Of a stretch of 64,000 nt of DNA, positions 53,356 to 63,878 are shown one piece after another. The stretch's first letter is position 1; the number at the start of each line of letters is the position of its first letter. The notes under the pieces were generated by a model. It did no database searches and had not been told where the DNA came from. It saw only the letters and a list, made by a program, of their open reading frames with translations. Location of the stretch: NCBI GenBank assembly GCA_028712795.1, contig JAQTPT010000003.1:79583-143582 (forward strand), given 5' to 3'. The stretch comes from Methylococcales bacterium (GTDB lineage Bacteria > Pseudomonadota > Gammaproteobacteria > Methylococcales > Methylomonadaceae). Made by a program: the position numbers and the translations under genes.

Positions 53356-54240
53356 TTACGGCTTTGTTTGCCGGGGCAAATCCGTTTGCCGGCCCCATTG
53401 TGCCCACGAACCATCAAACATGGGAACTTCATGGATGCCAATTTGATATAGCGCCAAAAGCAACAGAGCCGCTGAAACGCCTGAACCGCAACTGGCGACC
53501 ATCGGCTTGGATAAGTCCACTGCTGCATCTGAAATGATCTGTCTCAATTGCTCAACGGGCAGCAAGGTATGGTCATCCTTGGCAAACAAATTTTGATAGG
53601 GGATATTAATGCTGCCTGGAATATGGCCAGGTTGGAGACCGGTATCGTTTAATGGTCGTTGACCCTTAAAGCTGTCTTCTGAACGCGCATCCAGAATTAG
53701 CTTGCTTCCTTGTTGCTGAACGATCTGCATTTTCTCTAAATCCAAAAACAGTTCGGAATCAAACTCGGCGTTAAATACTTTAGGCGCCGGTTTTATCGTG
53801 TCGGAAGTTAATGGTAACGATAGATGCTTCCAGCGGGTTAAGCCACCGTCTACAATTTTGACGTTATCGTGCCCGAATACTCGAAACATCCACCAGGCTC
53901 GCGCGGATGCAAAAAAATGATTGTTGTCGTAAATCAACACCCAAGTATCGTTATCGATACCAATTTGCCCCACTTGCTGGGCAAATTGGTCTGCACCAGG
54001 CAGCGTATGTGGTAGTGGGCTGTTCAGGTCTGCAATTTCATCAATGTCGAATAATTGTGCGCCTGGAATATGCTCTAACCTGAATTCCTCTTGGGCATTG
54101 CGGTGCTGTCTGGGCAAAAAGTATGTCGCATCCAGAATAACCTGATTGGGGCGATCAAGATTATGCCGCAACCACTCGCAACTGACTAAAGCACTTTTGG
54201 TATTAAGTTCCGGGTTCGTTGGAAATGGAGCTGTAGCCAT
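53356..54240 (-). CDS. sseA: 3-mercaptopyruvate/thiosulfate sulfurtransferase
   Basis: Two rhodanese domains in 294 aa. The second contains the active Cys in MVASCGSGVSAALLL; the CGSGV-S-A loop is typical of mercaptopyruvate sulfurtransferases, rather than the CRxGxR of rhodaneses. The first domain is inactive (no Cys in the loop) as normal. It moves sulfur from mercaptopyruvate to thiols or cyanide. The start ATG at 54240 fits MATAPFPTNPELNTKSALVS. Confidence 0.9.
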   Translation of the reverse strand: MATAPFPTNPELNTKSALVSCEWLRHNLDRPNQVILDATYFLPRQHRNAQEEFRLEHIPGAQLFDIDEIADLNSPLPHTLPGADQFAQQVGQIGIDNDTWVLIYDNNHFFASARAWWMFRVFGHDNVKIVDGGLTRWKHLSLPLTSDTIKPAPKVFNAEFDSELFLDLEKMQIVQQQGSKLILDARSEDSFKGQRPLNDTGLQPGHIPGSINIPYQNLFAKDDHTLLPVEQLRQIISDAAVDLSKPMVASCGSGVSAALLLLALYQIGIHEVPMFDGSWAQWGRQTDLPRQTKP

Positions 54241-54358
54241 AGTGATTTAACTTTAGATCTCATAATTAGGGATGATCTGGAAACAATATAATTACTGGTC
54301 CGGTTTCTAAAAAATAATGCGCTACGGGCACCAGTTTTAAAAAATGTCACACTGTTTT

Positions 54359-55159
54359 CTATTGAGAAATTAGAGTCGCTATTATTCTAAGCGGAGCACC
54401 GCTTCCTTTAGCTATTTTCATGGGCAAGGCCACAACATAGATACCCTTCGATGGCAATTGATCTAAATTGGCAAGGTTTTCAAAGCCCGGCTTATTGCTA
54501 CCCAGTAAAATCCGATGGGTTTTAAAATCCTTTGATTGACCGTAATCGATACTAGGGGTGTCCAGTCCCAATGCTTTGATACTTCTTTTTTCAACCAACC
54601 ACTGAGTAGTTTCCGGTAAAATACCCGGAAAATGTAAGTCTGGTATAGCTTCCAGGCCAGTTTTTGGGGTGCCAAAATATTTTTCCCGGTTAGGGTAGAA
54701 CTGCCCGTAACCTGTTCTGAAAAGTATGATCGTATTGTCGGGTATTCTATTGTTTTCTTTTTCCCAGCTTTCAATATCCTCAATACCAACCTGATAATCA
54801 CGATTGCCCAGGGCTTTTCGGGATACATCAATGACAACGGCATTACCGGTTAAACTGCTTAGGGGCAACTGGTCCACTGTCAATTTATTTTCTGCAAAGT
54901 GGATAGGCGCATCCAGATGAGTACCTCCATGTTCAGGTGTACAGATGCGATAGGAAGAATAATAATAACCTAATACTGTTTTTCCTTCCGCTTCTTTAAC
55001 GTGTTCAAATCCTTTTATGTTATTGGGCCAATATAATGTTGTGCTGTCATAGGGATGGCTTAGGTCGATCCAGGTTAAATCATTTAGCGAAACAACAGAA
55101 CTATAATGTTGGGAACATGCTGTAAGGCCGGCAACTAATAAAATAAATATTTTTTTCAC
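54359..55159 (-). CDS. Cyclase family lipoprotein (kynurenine-formamidase fold)
   Basis: 266 aa. The signal MKKIFILLVAGLTAC has a lipobox, so it is an exported lipoprotein. The body has the metal-binding HGGTHLDAPIHFAE motif and LDTPSIDYGQSKDFKTHRILL, family hallmarks. Usual members are cytoplasmic amidases or formamidases; a lipoprotein form is less common. Substrate unknown. Confidence 0.85.
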   Translation of the reverse strand: MKKIFILLVAGLTACSQHYSSVVSLNDLTWIDLSHPYDSTTLYWPNNIKGFEHVKEAEGKTVLGYYYSSYRICTPEHGGTHLDAPIHFAENKLTVDQLPLSSLTGNAVVIDVSRKALGNRDYQVGIEDIESWEKENNRIPDNTIILFRTGYGQFYPNREKYFGTPKTGLEAIPDLHFPGILPETTQWLVEKRSIKALGLDTPSIDYGQSKDFKTHRILLGSNKPGFENLANLDQLPSKGIYVVALPMKIAKGSGAPLRIIATLISQ

Positions 55160-55787
55160 AGAAATAACTTTTATGATGAAGTCGTATCAGAGATGTTCGC
55201 CGGAAAATGAGTTTCATGTCAATGTATCATGACCTGTTAGCAAAATGAACCGTACAGGATTATTTTTTTTCAATTTGAAACCATAAAGTGTGCGAATAGA
55301 TAACCATTTGTTCGCGGAAAAGCTCCTGGATGGAATCGAAACCGCTCATATGACTCGGAAATGACAGATGTCTGATAAAAGAGACCCGCTTATAAACAGT
55401 TTATGGTTTTAGCAGGATAGTTATATCCGCAGATAAGTGCAGCTTTATGCTTTATGGATATTTGCGACAAAACCGAAATTTATGTTTATTTTTCATGGTT
55501 ATCTTGAACAAGGGGATTTAGTTACAATTAATAAAAATTGCAGACTTTAAACATCAGCACTCAGCTTTTAAAATGCGGTATAGTTAGCCGAAAGCCTTAC
55601 CCGCCTTATTTTATTGTATTGTATACGATCAATATGGTACGGTATCTCAGCGCTAATCTTGAATTTTTTAACTTTGAAATACTATTGTCACAATTTCTCC
55701 GGACAATCGGATTATTGACTGTTTATCTCCTGTCCCAAGCCATTACTTTATGTTTTAAATCTATCAAGCACTCAAGAGGTTTACCCA
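55160..55787. other. Long leader region before phosphoketolase
   Basis: 628 nt between divergent genes. An 87-codon plus frame (55538-55801) overlaps the next gene and has no ribosome site. No clear promoter, riboswitch or hairpin was found, but the length allows a regulatory leader. Confidence 0.35.
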
Positions 55788-58175
55788 ATGACAGCATCTG
55801 ACAAATCGACAGTTTCAGCACCGCTAAACGCGGACGAGCTACACCGGATTAACGCCTATTGGCGTGCCTGTAATTATCTAGCCGCTGGGATGATTTATCT
55901 TCAGGGCAACCCGCTTTTGAAAGAACCGTTAAAGTCCGATAACATCAAGAACCGGCTTTTGGGGCACTGGGGATCGAGTCCTGGCCTGAGTTTTGCCTAC
56001 ATCCACATGAACCGGCTCATTAATAAGTACGGCCTTGACGCCATTTTTTTGGCAGGCCCAGGCCACGGCGCACCTGGCGTATTGGCTCCCGTTTATCTCG
56101 AAGGGACTTACGCAGAAATTTACCCCAACAAGGGTGAAGATGAAGAAGGGATGTTACAATTCTTTAAGGAGTTTTCTTTCCCCGGCGGTATCGGTAGCCA
56201 CTGCACACCCGAAACACCCGGATCCATCCATGAAGGCGGTGAGCTAGGCTATAGCGTTTCACATGCTTTCGGCGCAGCTTTCGACAATCCTGATTTAGTG
56301 GTGACGGTGGTGGTAGGCGATGGTGAGTCGGAAACCGGCCCACTTGCGACATCCTGGCATTCCAATAAATTCCTTAATCCCATACGCGATGGCGCGGTAT
56401 TGCCTATATTGCATCTTAACGGTTATAAGATCAACAATCCGACGCTCTTGTCTCGCATTTCCCACGAGGAACTGGAGAGCCTGTTTCTGGGCTACGGTTA
56501 CACCCCTTATTTCGTGGAAGGCAGTGACCCTGAAACCATGCACCAGCTTATGGCAGGCGTTATGGAAAAATGTGTTCTGGAAATCCGCCGCATTCAGGAA
56601 GAGGCCCGTCGCACCGGTATCCCAACGCGGGCACGCTGGCCTATGATCGTATTGCGTAGTCCAAAAGGCTGGACTGGTCCCAAGGAAGTGGATGGTCATA
56701 AAGTCGAAGGTTTTTGGCGTTCACATCAGGTGCCTCTTGCCGGGATGAAAGAAAATCCTGCGCATCTGAAGCAACTGGAGGAATGGCTGCGCAGTTATAA
56801 ACCTGAAGAATTGTTTGATGCCTCCGGCAAATTGATCCCCGAGCTAAAGGCGCTAGCGCCCAAAGGCACGCAGCGCATGAGTTCAAACCCTCACGCTAAC
56901 GGCGGTCTATTACGTAAAGCCTTACGGATGCCTGATTTTAGGGATTATGCGTTAGCCCTTGAAAGCCCGGGTAAAGTCACGGCGGAAAATACGCGACCAC
57001 TGGGCAAGTTCCTACGCAATATTATGGCCGATAATATGAAGAATTTCCGTGTGTTCGGCCCGGATGAGAACAGCTCAAACAAGCTTGATGATATTTATGT
57101 GGCCAGCAAGAAAACCTGGCTGGCGGGCTATTTTCCGGAAGATGCAGACGGCGGCGAACTGTCGCCTGATGGACGTGTGATGGAAATGCTGTCCGAACAT
57201 ACACTGGAAGGCTGGCTGGAAGGCTATTTGCTGACAGGCCGGCACGGCTTTTTTTCCACCTACGAAGCGTTTGTGCATGTGATTGATTCCATGTTCAACC
57301 AACATGCCAAATGGCTCGCCATGTCCAAGGAAGTGCCTTGGCGCGCGGCGGTGTCATCACTTAACCTGCTGATCACCTCCACCGTTTGGCGGCAGGACCA
57401 CAATGGCTTTACCCATCAGGATCCCGGCTTTATTGACCTGGTAGTAAACAAAAGCCCGTCTGTGACCCGTATCTACCTGCCGCCTGACGTCAACTGCCTG
57501 CTTTCCGTAGCCGACCATTGCCTGAAAAGCACCAACTATATTAACGTCATAGTAGCTGACAAACAGAAGCATCTGCAATTCCTCGATATGGACGCCGCGA
57601 TCAAACACTGCACCAAGGGCATTGGCATCTGGGAATGGGCCAGCAATGACGACGGTTATGAGCCCGATCTGGTGATGGCGAGCGCGGGCGACATTCCCAC
57701 CAAGGAAGCCCTGGCGGCAACCGTGTTACTGCGCGAAAACTTTCCACAACTCAAAATCCGCTTTATCAATGTGGTGGATCTCTACAAACTGGTGCCTAGC
57801 AGCGAGCACCCGCATGGCCTTTCAGACCGGGATTTCGACAGCCTGTTCACCCTCGACAAACCTATTATTTTTAACTTCCATGGCTACCCCTGGTTAATAC
57901 ATCGGCTCGCTTATCGCCGCAACAACCACAACAACTTGCATGTTCGCGGTTACAAGGAAAAGGGCAGCATCAACACACCGCTGGAATTGGCTATCCAGAA
58001 CGAAACCGACCGCTTCAGCCTTGCCATTGATGCAATCGACCGTATTCCGGCCTTACGCGTATCGGGTGCGCATGTTAAAGAAAAACTGCGCGACTTGCAA
58101 ATCGAATGCCGTAATTATGCTTATGAGCATGGGATAGACAGACCCGAAGATGACCAGTGGCAATGGCCTTACTGA
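55788..58175 (+). CDS. xfp: Phosphoketolase (xylulose 5-P/fructose 6-P)
   Basis: TPP enzyme splitting xylulose 5-phosphate (or fructose 6-phosphate) to acetyl phosphate and glyceraldehyde 3-phosphate (or erythrose 4-phosphate). 795 aa is typical. Motifs: [17 protein letters not shown], the TPP site [21 protein letters not shown], and [38 protein letters not shown] precedes the ATG. First gene of a run with glgP and a histidine phosphatase; ackA, which would turn acetyl phosphate into acetate and ATP, follows. Confidence 0.96.
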   Translation: MTASDKSTVSAPLNADELHRINAYWRACNYLAAGMIYLQGNPLLKEPLKSDNIKNRLLGHWGSSPGLSFAYIHMNRLINKYGLDAIFLAGPGHGAPGVLAPVYLEGTYAEIYPNKGEDEEGMLQFFKEFSFPGGIGSHCTPETPGSIHEGGELGYSVSHAFGAAFDNPDLVVTVVVGDGESETGPLATSWHSNKFLNPIRDGAVLPILHLNGYKINNPTLLSRISHEELESLFLGYGYTPYFVEGSDPETMHQLMAGVMEKCVLEIRRIQEEARRTGIPTRARWPMIVLRSPKGWTGPKEVDGHKVEGFWRSHQVPLAGMKENPAHLKQLEEWLRSYKPEELFDASGKLIPELKALAPKGTQRMSSNPHANGGLLRKALRMPDFRDYALALESPGKVTAENTRPLGKFLRNIMADNMKNFRVFGPDENSSNKLDDIYVASKKTWLAGYFPEDADGGELSPDGRVMEMLSEHTLEGWLEGYLLTGRHGFFSTYEAFVHVIDSMFNQHAKWLAMSKEVPWRAAVSSLNLLITSTVWRQDHNGFTHQDPGFIDLVVNKSPSVTRIYLPPDVNCLLSVADHCLKSTNYINVIVADKQKHLQFLDMDAAIKHCTKGIGIWEWASNDDGYEPDLVMASAGDIPTKEALAATVLLRENFPQLKIRFINVVDLYKLVPSSEHPHGLSDRDFDSLFTLDKPIIFNFHGYPWLIHRLAYRRNNHNNLHVRGYKEKGSINTPLELAIQNETDRFSLAIDAIDRIPALRVSGAHVKEKLRDLQIECRNYAYEHGIDRPEDDQWQWPY

Positions 58176-58185
58176 GGATGTAACA

Positions 58186-60729
58186 ATGACGACGGACAAC
58201 AAGAAAACAGGCGGCGGGTTGAAAAATGATCCGATAATCTTACCGGATAACGCCCGTAGCAGCTTGAGCACCGCCGCACTGAAACAGGCGGTTCTCGATC
58301 ATTTGAAATACAGTCTTGGCCGGCTACCGGAAGTAGCCTCTGAACAATGTTATTACAAGGCGTTGGCACTGACCGTGCGTGACAGGCTCCAGCATCTATG
58401 GAGCCATTCGGTGCAAACGTACTTGGCAGGTGATCAGTTTGAAAAGGTAGCCTGTTATTTCTCCGCTGAATACCTTATGGGACCACAGCTTGGCACTAGT
58501 CTGGTCAATCTCGGCATTGAGCAGGAAATTCGACAAGCCGTCACTGAACTTGGCAAAAACCTTGATGACCTCATTGCTCTGGAGGAGGAGCCCGGTTTGG
58601 GCAATGGCGGTCTGGGACGGCTTGCCGCCTGCTATCTGGACTCCCTTGCAACACTTGAACGTCCGGCGATTGGTTACGGTATCCGTTACGAATTCGGCAT
58701 CTTCGATCAGGAGATTCACGATGGCTGGCAGGTCGAGATCACGGACAAATGGCTGCGCTGGGGCAATCCCTGGGAAATTGCAAAGCCCGATACTGCGTAT
58801 TATGTCAATTTCGGTGGACACAGCGAGATGTACCAAGATCATCAGGGATATACGCGGATGCGTTGGATACCGCACCATGTTGTAAAAGGGGTGGCTTACG
58901 ACACACCGGTTCCGGGTTATCGCGTCAATACCTGCAACACCCTGCGTCTCTGGAGTGCTGAAGCCTGCGAATCTTTTGACTTTCAGGCCTTTAATACCGG
59001 AGATTATTACCAGGCGGTGAATGATAAGGTTCATTCCGAGACATTGACGAAGGTTTTGTACCCTAATGACGAACCGGAAGCCGGAAAAAAACTCCGCCTG
59101 GCGCAACAATATTTTTTCGTTTCCTGCTCGCTACAGGATATGCTGCATTTGCTTGAACTAGCCGGCCAGCCTCTTGAAGATTTTCCGAAGCGTTTCGCCG
59201 CTCAACTCAACGACACCCATCCCTCAATCGCCATTGCTGAACTGATGAGGCTACTGGTAGACGAGCGTGATCTCGCTTGGGACTCGGCCTGGAGCATCAC
59301 TTTACGCACTTTTGGCTACACTAACCACACATTACTGCCAGAAGCCTTGGAAACCTGGTCGCTATCTTTGTTTGGCGAACTTCTGCCGAGACATCTGGAA
59401 ATTATTTACGAAATCAATACCCATTTTCTTGACGAGGTACGAAGACGCTATCCCGGCGATAATCAACGCCTGGCACGTCTGTCACTGATTGATGAGGGTG
59501 ACAACAAACGTGTGCGCATGGCCCATCTTGCCTGCGTGGGCAGCCATGCCATCAACGGCGTGGCCGAGTTACATACCGAACTGTTAAAAAGCCGTTTGCT
59601 AAAGGATTTCTACCAACTTTGGCCGGATCGTTTCAGCAACAAAACCAACGGAGTAACGCCGCGCCGCTTCATGGCGCTGGCCAACCCCAAGCTTAGCGAT
59701 TTAATCACGCGCTCGATAGGCGATGGCTGGCTGACCCAGACCGATGAACTCAAAAAGCTTGAGCCATTAGCCGAAGATGCTGCATTTCGTCAAGAATGGC
59801 GAGCCGTCAAGCAAGGGAACAAGGAAAAACTCGCCGCTTACATACGCAAGCAGACCGGCATTGAGCTCGATCCAACCTGGTTGTTTGATATTCAGGTCAA
59901 ACGTATCCACGAGTACAAACGTCAACATCTCAATGTGCTGCACATCATCACTTTATATTGTCGTCTAAAGCGTAATCCCGGGCTTACTATTCCGCCACGG
60001 GCATTTATTTTCGGCGGTAAGGCAGCACCCGGTTATTTTCTGGCCAAGCGCATCATCAAACTCATCAATGCAGTGGCCGAGGTGGTGAATAATGACCCGG
60101 ATGTTAATAAGTTTTTGCGCGTTGCTTTTGTCCCTAACTTTAATGTGCAGAACGGCCAGCTGATTTACCCGGCGGCCGATTTGTCCGAGCAGATTTCTAC
60201 TGCGGGCAAGGAAGCTTCGGGCACCGGTAATATGAAATTCACGCTGAACGGTGCTTTAACTATTGGCACCCTTGATGGGGCCAACGTCGAGATCCGTGAT
60301 GAAGTCGGCGCTGAAAATTTCTTTCTGTTCGGACTGACCGAAGAAGATGTCGTCCGGGTCCAAAGCGAAGGCTATCGCCCAGCAGCCTATATCGCAACCA
60401 ATCCGGAGTTGCCCGAGGTTATAAACTTAATCGCTACGGGTCATTTTTCTCATGGCGACCCTGAGATATTCAGGACATTGGTCGATAAAATGTGCAGGTA
60501 TGATCCCTTTCTTGTATTGGCGGATTATGCATATTACGTGGCCTGTCATGATAAGGTTGCCACGGTCTGGGAAGATCAGGAGCAATGGACACGCATGTCC
60601 ATCCTGAATACAGCCAGAGCCGGCAAATTTTCCTCTGACCGTGCTATCCGGGAATATTGCACTGAAATTTGGAATGTGCGGCAAGTGACAGTCAAGTTGC
60701 CCGTCAATGAGCCTGGATTTTTGACATGA
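58186..60729 (+). CDS. glgP: Glycogen phosphorylase, classical GlgP/MalP type
   Basis: 847 aa GT35 phosphorylase. Motifs: EEEPGLGNGGLGRLAACYLDSLATL, YGIRYEFGIFDQ, FAAQLNDTHPSIAIAELMRLL, and the PLP site EASGTGNMKFTLNGALTIGT with Schiff-base Lys. A longer frame begins at 58150 inside xfp; I start at 58186 (GAGGATGTAACA before ATG), 10 nt after the xfp stop. Different subfamily from 1745-4273. Confidence 0.95.
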   Translation: MTTDNKKTGGGLKNDPIILPDNARSSLSTAALKQAVLDHLKYSLGRLPEVASEQCYYKALALTVRDRLQHLWSHSVQTYLAGDQFEKVACYFSAEYLMGPQLGTSLVNLGIEQEIRQAVTELGKNLDDLIALEEEPGLGNGGLGRLAACYLDSLATLERPAIGYGIRYEFGIFDQEIHDGWQVEITDKWLRWGNPWEIAKPDTAYYVNFGGHSEMYQDHQGYTRMRWIPHHVVKGVAYDTPVPGYRVNTCNTLRLWSAEACESFDFQAFNTGDYYQAVNDKVHSETLTKVLYPNDEPEAGKKLRLAQQYFFVSCSLQDMLHLLELAGQPLEDFPKRFAAQLNDTHPSIAIAELMRLLVDERDLAWDSAWSITLRTFGYTNHTLLPEALETWSLSLFGELLPRHLEIIYEINTHFLDEVRRRYPGDNQRLARLSLIDEGDNKRVRMAHLACVGSHAINGVAELHTELLKSRLLKDFYQLWPDRFSNKTNGVTPRRFMALANPKLSDLITRSIGDGWLTQTDELKKLEPLAEDAAFRQEWRAVKQGNKEKLAAYIRKQTGIELDPTWLFDIQVKRIHEYKRQHLNVLHIITLYCRLKRNPGLTIPPRAFIFGGKAAPGYFLAKRIIKLINAVAEVVNNDPDVNKFLRVAFVPNFNVQNGQLIYPAADLSEQISTAGKEASGTGNMKFTLNGALTIGTLDGANVEIRDEVGAENFFLFGLTEEDVVRVQSEGYRPAAYIATNPELPEVINLIATGHFSHGDPEIFRTLVDKMCRYDPFLVLADYAYYVACHDKVATVWEDQEQWTRMSILNTARAGKFSSDRAIREYCTEIWNVRQVTVKLPVNEPGFLT

Positions 60730-61364
60730 GCCTGAAAATTTATCTGCTCAGGCATGGTGAAACCGAGTACAGCCAACGGGGCGCTTATTGTGGCGCTCTG
60801 GATGCCGGACTGACTGCGGAAGGGCATCAGATGGCCCAGGCTTTCGCCGGCGCGTATCGTTCGATCCCCTGGACTGATGTCTACGTCAGCCCCATGAAAA
60901 GGGCGATCGCGACAGCGAAGCCTTTGTGCGACATTTTGGGCCTAACCATGCAACTGCGGGATGGGCTACGGGAGATCAGTTACGGCGAATGGGAGGATCG
61001 GGAACTGGAAGACGTAAGGCTCCACCACGAACAGGATTACATTCGCTGGCTAACGGAACCGGCATGGAATCCGCCTACCGGAGGCGAAACTGCCATTCAG
61101 ATAGCGAGCCGGGCGCTCCCGATTATCACCGAAATCGAGTCCAAGTTTAAAAGCGGCAACGTGTTGGTGGTATCCCATAAGGCCACAATACGCATCATTC
61201 TTTGCAGTCTCCTGGGAATCGACGTGGGACGCTACCGGGATCGCATCAATGCCCCCGCCGCCTCCATTAGCATCGTCAAATTTGGAACCTATGGCCCGAT
61301 GCTTGAAGTTTTGGGTGACCGCAATTATATGCCCGAACACCTTCGCAAACGTGCCGGGACTTGA
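60726..61364 (+). CDS. Histidine phosphatase family protein
   Basis: 212 aa of the phosphoglycerate-mutase/phosphatase fold: catalytic His in YLLRHGETEYS, LREISYGEWEDRELEDV and the second His in VLVVSHKATIRIIL. Overlaps glgP by 4 nt (ATGA), so it is translated with it. May act on a sugar phosphate linked to glycogen or phosphoketolase flux. CobC, GpmB and fructose-2,6-bisphosphatase-like roles cannot be separated by sequence alone. Confidence 0.87.
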   Translation: MSLKIYLLRHGETEYSQRGAYCGALDAGLTAEGHQMAQAFAGAYRSIPWTDVYVSPMKRAIATAKPLCDILGLTMQLRDGLREISYGEWEDRELEDVRLHHEQDYIRWLTEPAWNPPTGGETAIQIASRALPIITEIESKFKSGNVLVVSHKATIRIILCSLLGIDVGRYRDRINAPAASISIVKFGTYGPMLEVLGDRNYMPEHLRKRAGT

Positions 61365-61561
61365 TTGACTGGATAGTTAAGACTTCAACGGATTAAATCC
61401 TCATGGCATGGAATAGATAAAGGCATGAATTCTCCCAAGCCTTTGGACTATCAAGCACTCGACTATCATGCCAACTTTTAATGAAAAAACATTAAGGTGT
61501 CATGTGGTTATTCGACGCATACAAGATCCGGCACAATCGAGCGAAGGTTTAATTCCCCGCT

Positions 61562-62758
61562 ATGAATAAATACCTGCTAATAATTAACGCAGGCTCGTCA
61601 AGCATCAAGTTCGCTCTTTACCGGACAACCGCGTCACATAGCCTTATCGCCGATATGGCTGGCCAAGTCGAAAATATTGGCGGCCAACCTCATTTTACCG
61701 TAAACGGCCTCGATGACATTCAAATCCTCGACCGCTTACTTTCGGCCAGTGAAGCCCGTGACCATTCGGGCGCCATCAACTTGATACTCAATTGGCTGTC
61801 ACCTTCCATTCAGAACGGAACATTGCTGGCAGTCGGGCATCGCGTCGTACACGGCGGGCAACACTATTCTGCCCCTGTCCTCATTAGCCCATCCGTTCTG
61901 GCGGAACTGGAAGCGCTAGTTCCTCTGGCTCCATTGCATCAACCGCACAACCTCTCTGCCATTAGCGCCCTGCTGAAATCCATGCCCACAACACCCCAAG
62001 TGGCGTGCTTTGACACCGCATTTCACCGCACACAGCCCGCCGTCGCACAGTGTATCGCAATTCCCAGACGCTTTGCCGATGAAGGTGTGCGCCATTACGG
62101 ATTTCACGGTTTATCCTACGAATACATTGCCTCCGTTTTACCCAAAGTAGAACCCGCTCTCGCCAGCGCCCGCATAATCATCGCCCACTTGGGAAGCGGC
62201 GCCAGCCTGTGCGCCCTTCATAACGGGTTCAGTGTCGCAACCACCATGGGTTTTTCTCCGCTCGACGGTCTGGTCATGGGCACCCGTTGCGGCAACATTG
62301 ATCCCGGCGTTTTGCTTTATCTTATGGATCGTCACAACATGAACTCAAGCGCTCTGGAGCAACTGCTTTATTATCAATCCGGCTTGCTGGGCGTTTCCGG
62401 CATTTCCAACGACATGCGCACTCTGCTTGCCAGCGACGCCCCACATGCAATAGAAGCCGTCGAGTTGTTTGTGTATCGTGCCGGGCGTGAAATTGGCTCT
62501 TTGGCCGCGGCGCTCGGCGGTCTTGACGCGCTGGTGTTCACCGGTGGAATTGGTGAACATTCTGCCGCGATTCGCGAGCAAGTCTGCCGCCAAGCTTCCT
62601 GGCTGGGTTTAGATTTTGACGACTCCGCCAATGAAGCCGCCTCCACGCGTATTTCGACGCTAAATTCCCAGGTTTCTGCCTGGGTCGTGCCAACCGACGA
62701 AAACTTGATGATCGCACAACATACACTTCGGCAAGTAACTTTTGATTGGGATAATTGA
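61562..62758 (+). CDS. ackA: Acetate kinase
   Basis: Converts acetyl phosphate and ADP to acetate and ATP. 398 aa with LIINAGSSSIKFALY, VGHRVVHGGQHY, ACFDTAFHRT, HYGFHGLSYEYI and the FTGGIGEHSAAIR adenine-binding loop. No phosphotransacetylase is seen in the window, so its acetyl phosphate probably comes from the phosphoketolase. A 197-nt gap separates it from the phosphatase. Confidence 0.96.
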   Translation: MNKYLLIINAGSSSIKFALYRTTASHSLIADMAGQVENIGGQPHFTVNGLDDIQILDRLLSASEARDHSGAINLILNWLSPSIQNGTLLAVGHRVVHGGQHYSAPVLISPSVLAELEALVPLAPLHQPHNLSAISALLKSMPTTPQVACFDTAFHRTQPAVAQCIAIPRRFADEGVRHYGFHGLSYEYIASVLPKVEPALASARIIIAHLGSGASLCALHNGFSVATTMGFSPLDGLVMGTRCGNIDPGVLLYLMDRHNMNSSALEQLLYYQSGLLGVSGISNDMRTLLASDAPHAIEAVELFVYRAGREIGSLAAALGGLDALVFTGGIGEHSAAIREQVCRQASWLGLDFDDSANEAASTRISTLNSQVSAWVVPTDENLMIAQHTLRQVTFDWDN

Positions 62759-62936
62759 GACAGATCAGTCAGTGCAGTAAACTGATCCACAAAACACGAT
62801 ACGATGCATTTGTTTCTGACGAAACATAATCTGGACGTTCTGATTGTCAATCCACATATTTTCCGAGTCCGTAAACCGCATCAATTTTGTTCCTTTATTA
62901 AAAAATTAAAATACTCATATAAACTTGGTTATTTTA

Positions 62937-63006
62937 GGAACGCGCACAAAATAACCTAGGCAAGTGGAGTCCAAGAATCGTATTTTATACGAAAGAAACC
63001 TTGTTC
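62937..63006 (+). repeat. Diverged solo end of the ISAzo13-like element
   Basis: The sequence GGAACGCGCACAAAATAACC and following TAGGCAAG, CAAGAAT, CGAA and GAAAC blocks align throughout about 70 nt with the left end of the intact copies (38494 inward and 63879). No transposase follows. It is a relic or a miniature element, in the same direction as the copy at 63879. Confidence 0.6.
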
Positions 63007-63074
63007 GGGTGCGCGATAGCGTTCCCTGACAATTCGATGTCACCTAACCAAATTTATTTTTTAAAGGAAAACCA

Positions 63075-63770
63075 ATGTTACCTTATCATCGCGAAACCCA
63101 CCGCACTCATCGTATCGGCTGGCTTCGCGCCGCTGTTTTAGGCGCAAACGACGGCATCGTGTCGACAGCCAGTTTAATCGTGGGTATTGCCGCCTCCCAC
63201 GCCGCGCACGACGACATCGTATTAGCCGGTGTCGCCGGGCTCGTTGCCGGAGCCATGTCGATGGCGGCGGGTGAATATGTATCGGTCAGTTCACAAGCCG
63301 ATACTGAACAGGCCGACTTGGCGCGTGAGCGCAAAGAACTGGATGACAATGTAGATCATGAACAAAATGAACTGCAAGCCATTTATGTAGCGCGAGGGCT
63401 AGACCCTTTACTTGCGGAGCAAGTTGCCGAACAACTCATGAATCATGACGCCCTGGGCGCGCACGCCCGCGACGAGCTGGGCATCTCGGCAACGGGCACC
63501 GCCCGCCCCATACAAGCGGCGCTGACTTCGGCAGCCACCTTCGCCGTTGGCGCTGTTTTGCCGCTATTGATTGTCATGTTCGCCCCTGGTGCGAATTTAA
63601 TCGTTTTTGTGTCATCCGCATCTTTGCTGTTTCTTGCACTGCTGGGCACTTTAGCGGCTTATACCGGTGGTTCCAGCCTAATCAAGAGCGCTTTCCGGGT
63701 AACCTTCTGGGGCGCATTGGCTATGGGTTTGACCGCAGGCGTTGGCGCTGTTTTTGGGACTGCCGTGTAA
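63075..63770 (+). CDS. VIT family iron/manganese transporter
   Basis: 231 aa of the VIT1/CCC1 group: WLRAAVLGANDGIVSTASLIVGIAAS, AGAMSMAAGEYVSVSSQADTEQADLARER (membrane-to-cytosol metal-binding turn) and four to five helices. It exports Fe(II) or Mn(II) from the cytoplasm. TTAAAGGAAAACCA precedes the ATG. The gene is flanked by a solo IS end and a full IS start. Confidence 0.9.
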   Translation: MLPYHRETHRTHRIGWLRAAVLGANDGIVSTASLIVGIAASHAAHDDIVLAGVAGLVAGAMSMAAGEYVSVSSQADTEQADLARERKELDDNVDHEQNELQAIYVARGLDPLLAEQVAEQLMNHDALGAHARDELGISATGTARPIQAALTSAATFAVGAVLPLLIVMFAPGANLIVFVSSASLLFLALLGTLAAYTGGSSLIKSAFRVTFWGALAMGLTAGVGAVFGTAV

Positions 63771-63790
63771 AACGGTTTCGTGATAAGACA

Positions 63791-63871
63791 GTAGCCTCGA
63801 TACAGTGAAGCGGAATCGAGGGTTTGCAGGCTTCGATTATCCTCGATTCCACTCTGTTACATCGAGGCTAC
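63791..63871. repeat. REP-like hairpin (31-nt arms)
   Basis: GTAGCCTCGAT and GGAATCGAGG blocks are mirrored as CCTCGATTCC and ATCGAGGCTAC around 19 nt; arms of 31 nt match at the ends. This GTAGCC-type repeat is a common intergenic form. It lies just before the second IS copy and may end the VIT transcript. Confidence 0.8.
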
Positions 63872-63878
63872 TTGCTAA

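Noticed and set aside
55538..55801. 87-codon ORF before phosphoketolase
   Set aside because: Overlaps the xfp start, lacks a ribosome site, and the hydrophobic pattern follows from AT-rich DNA.
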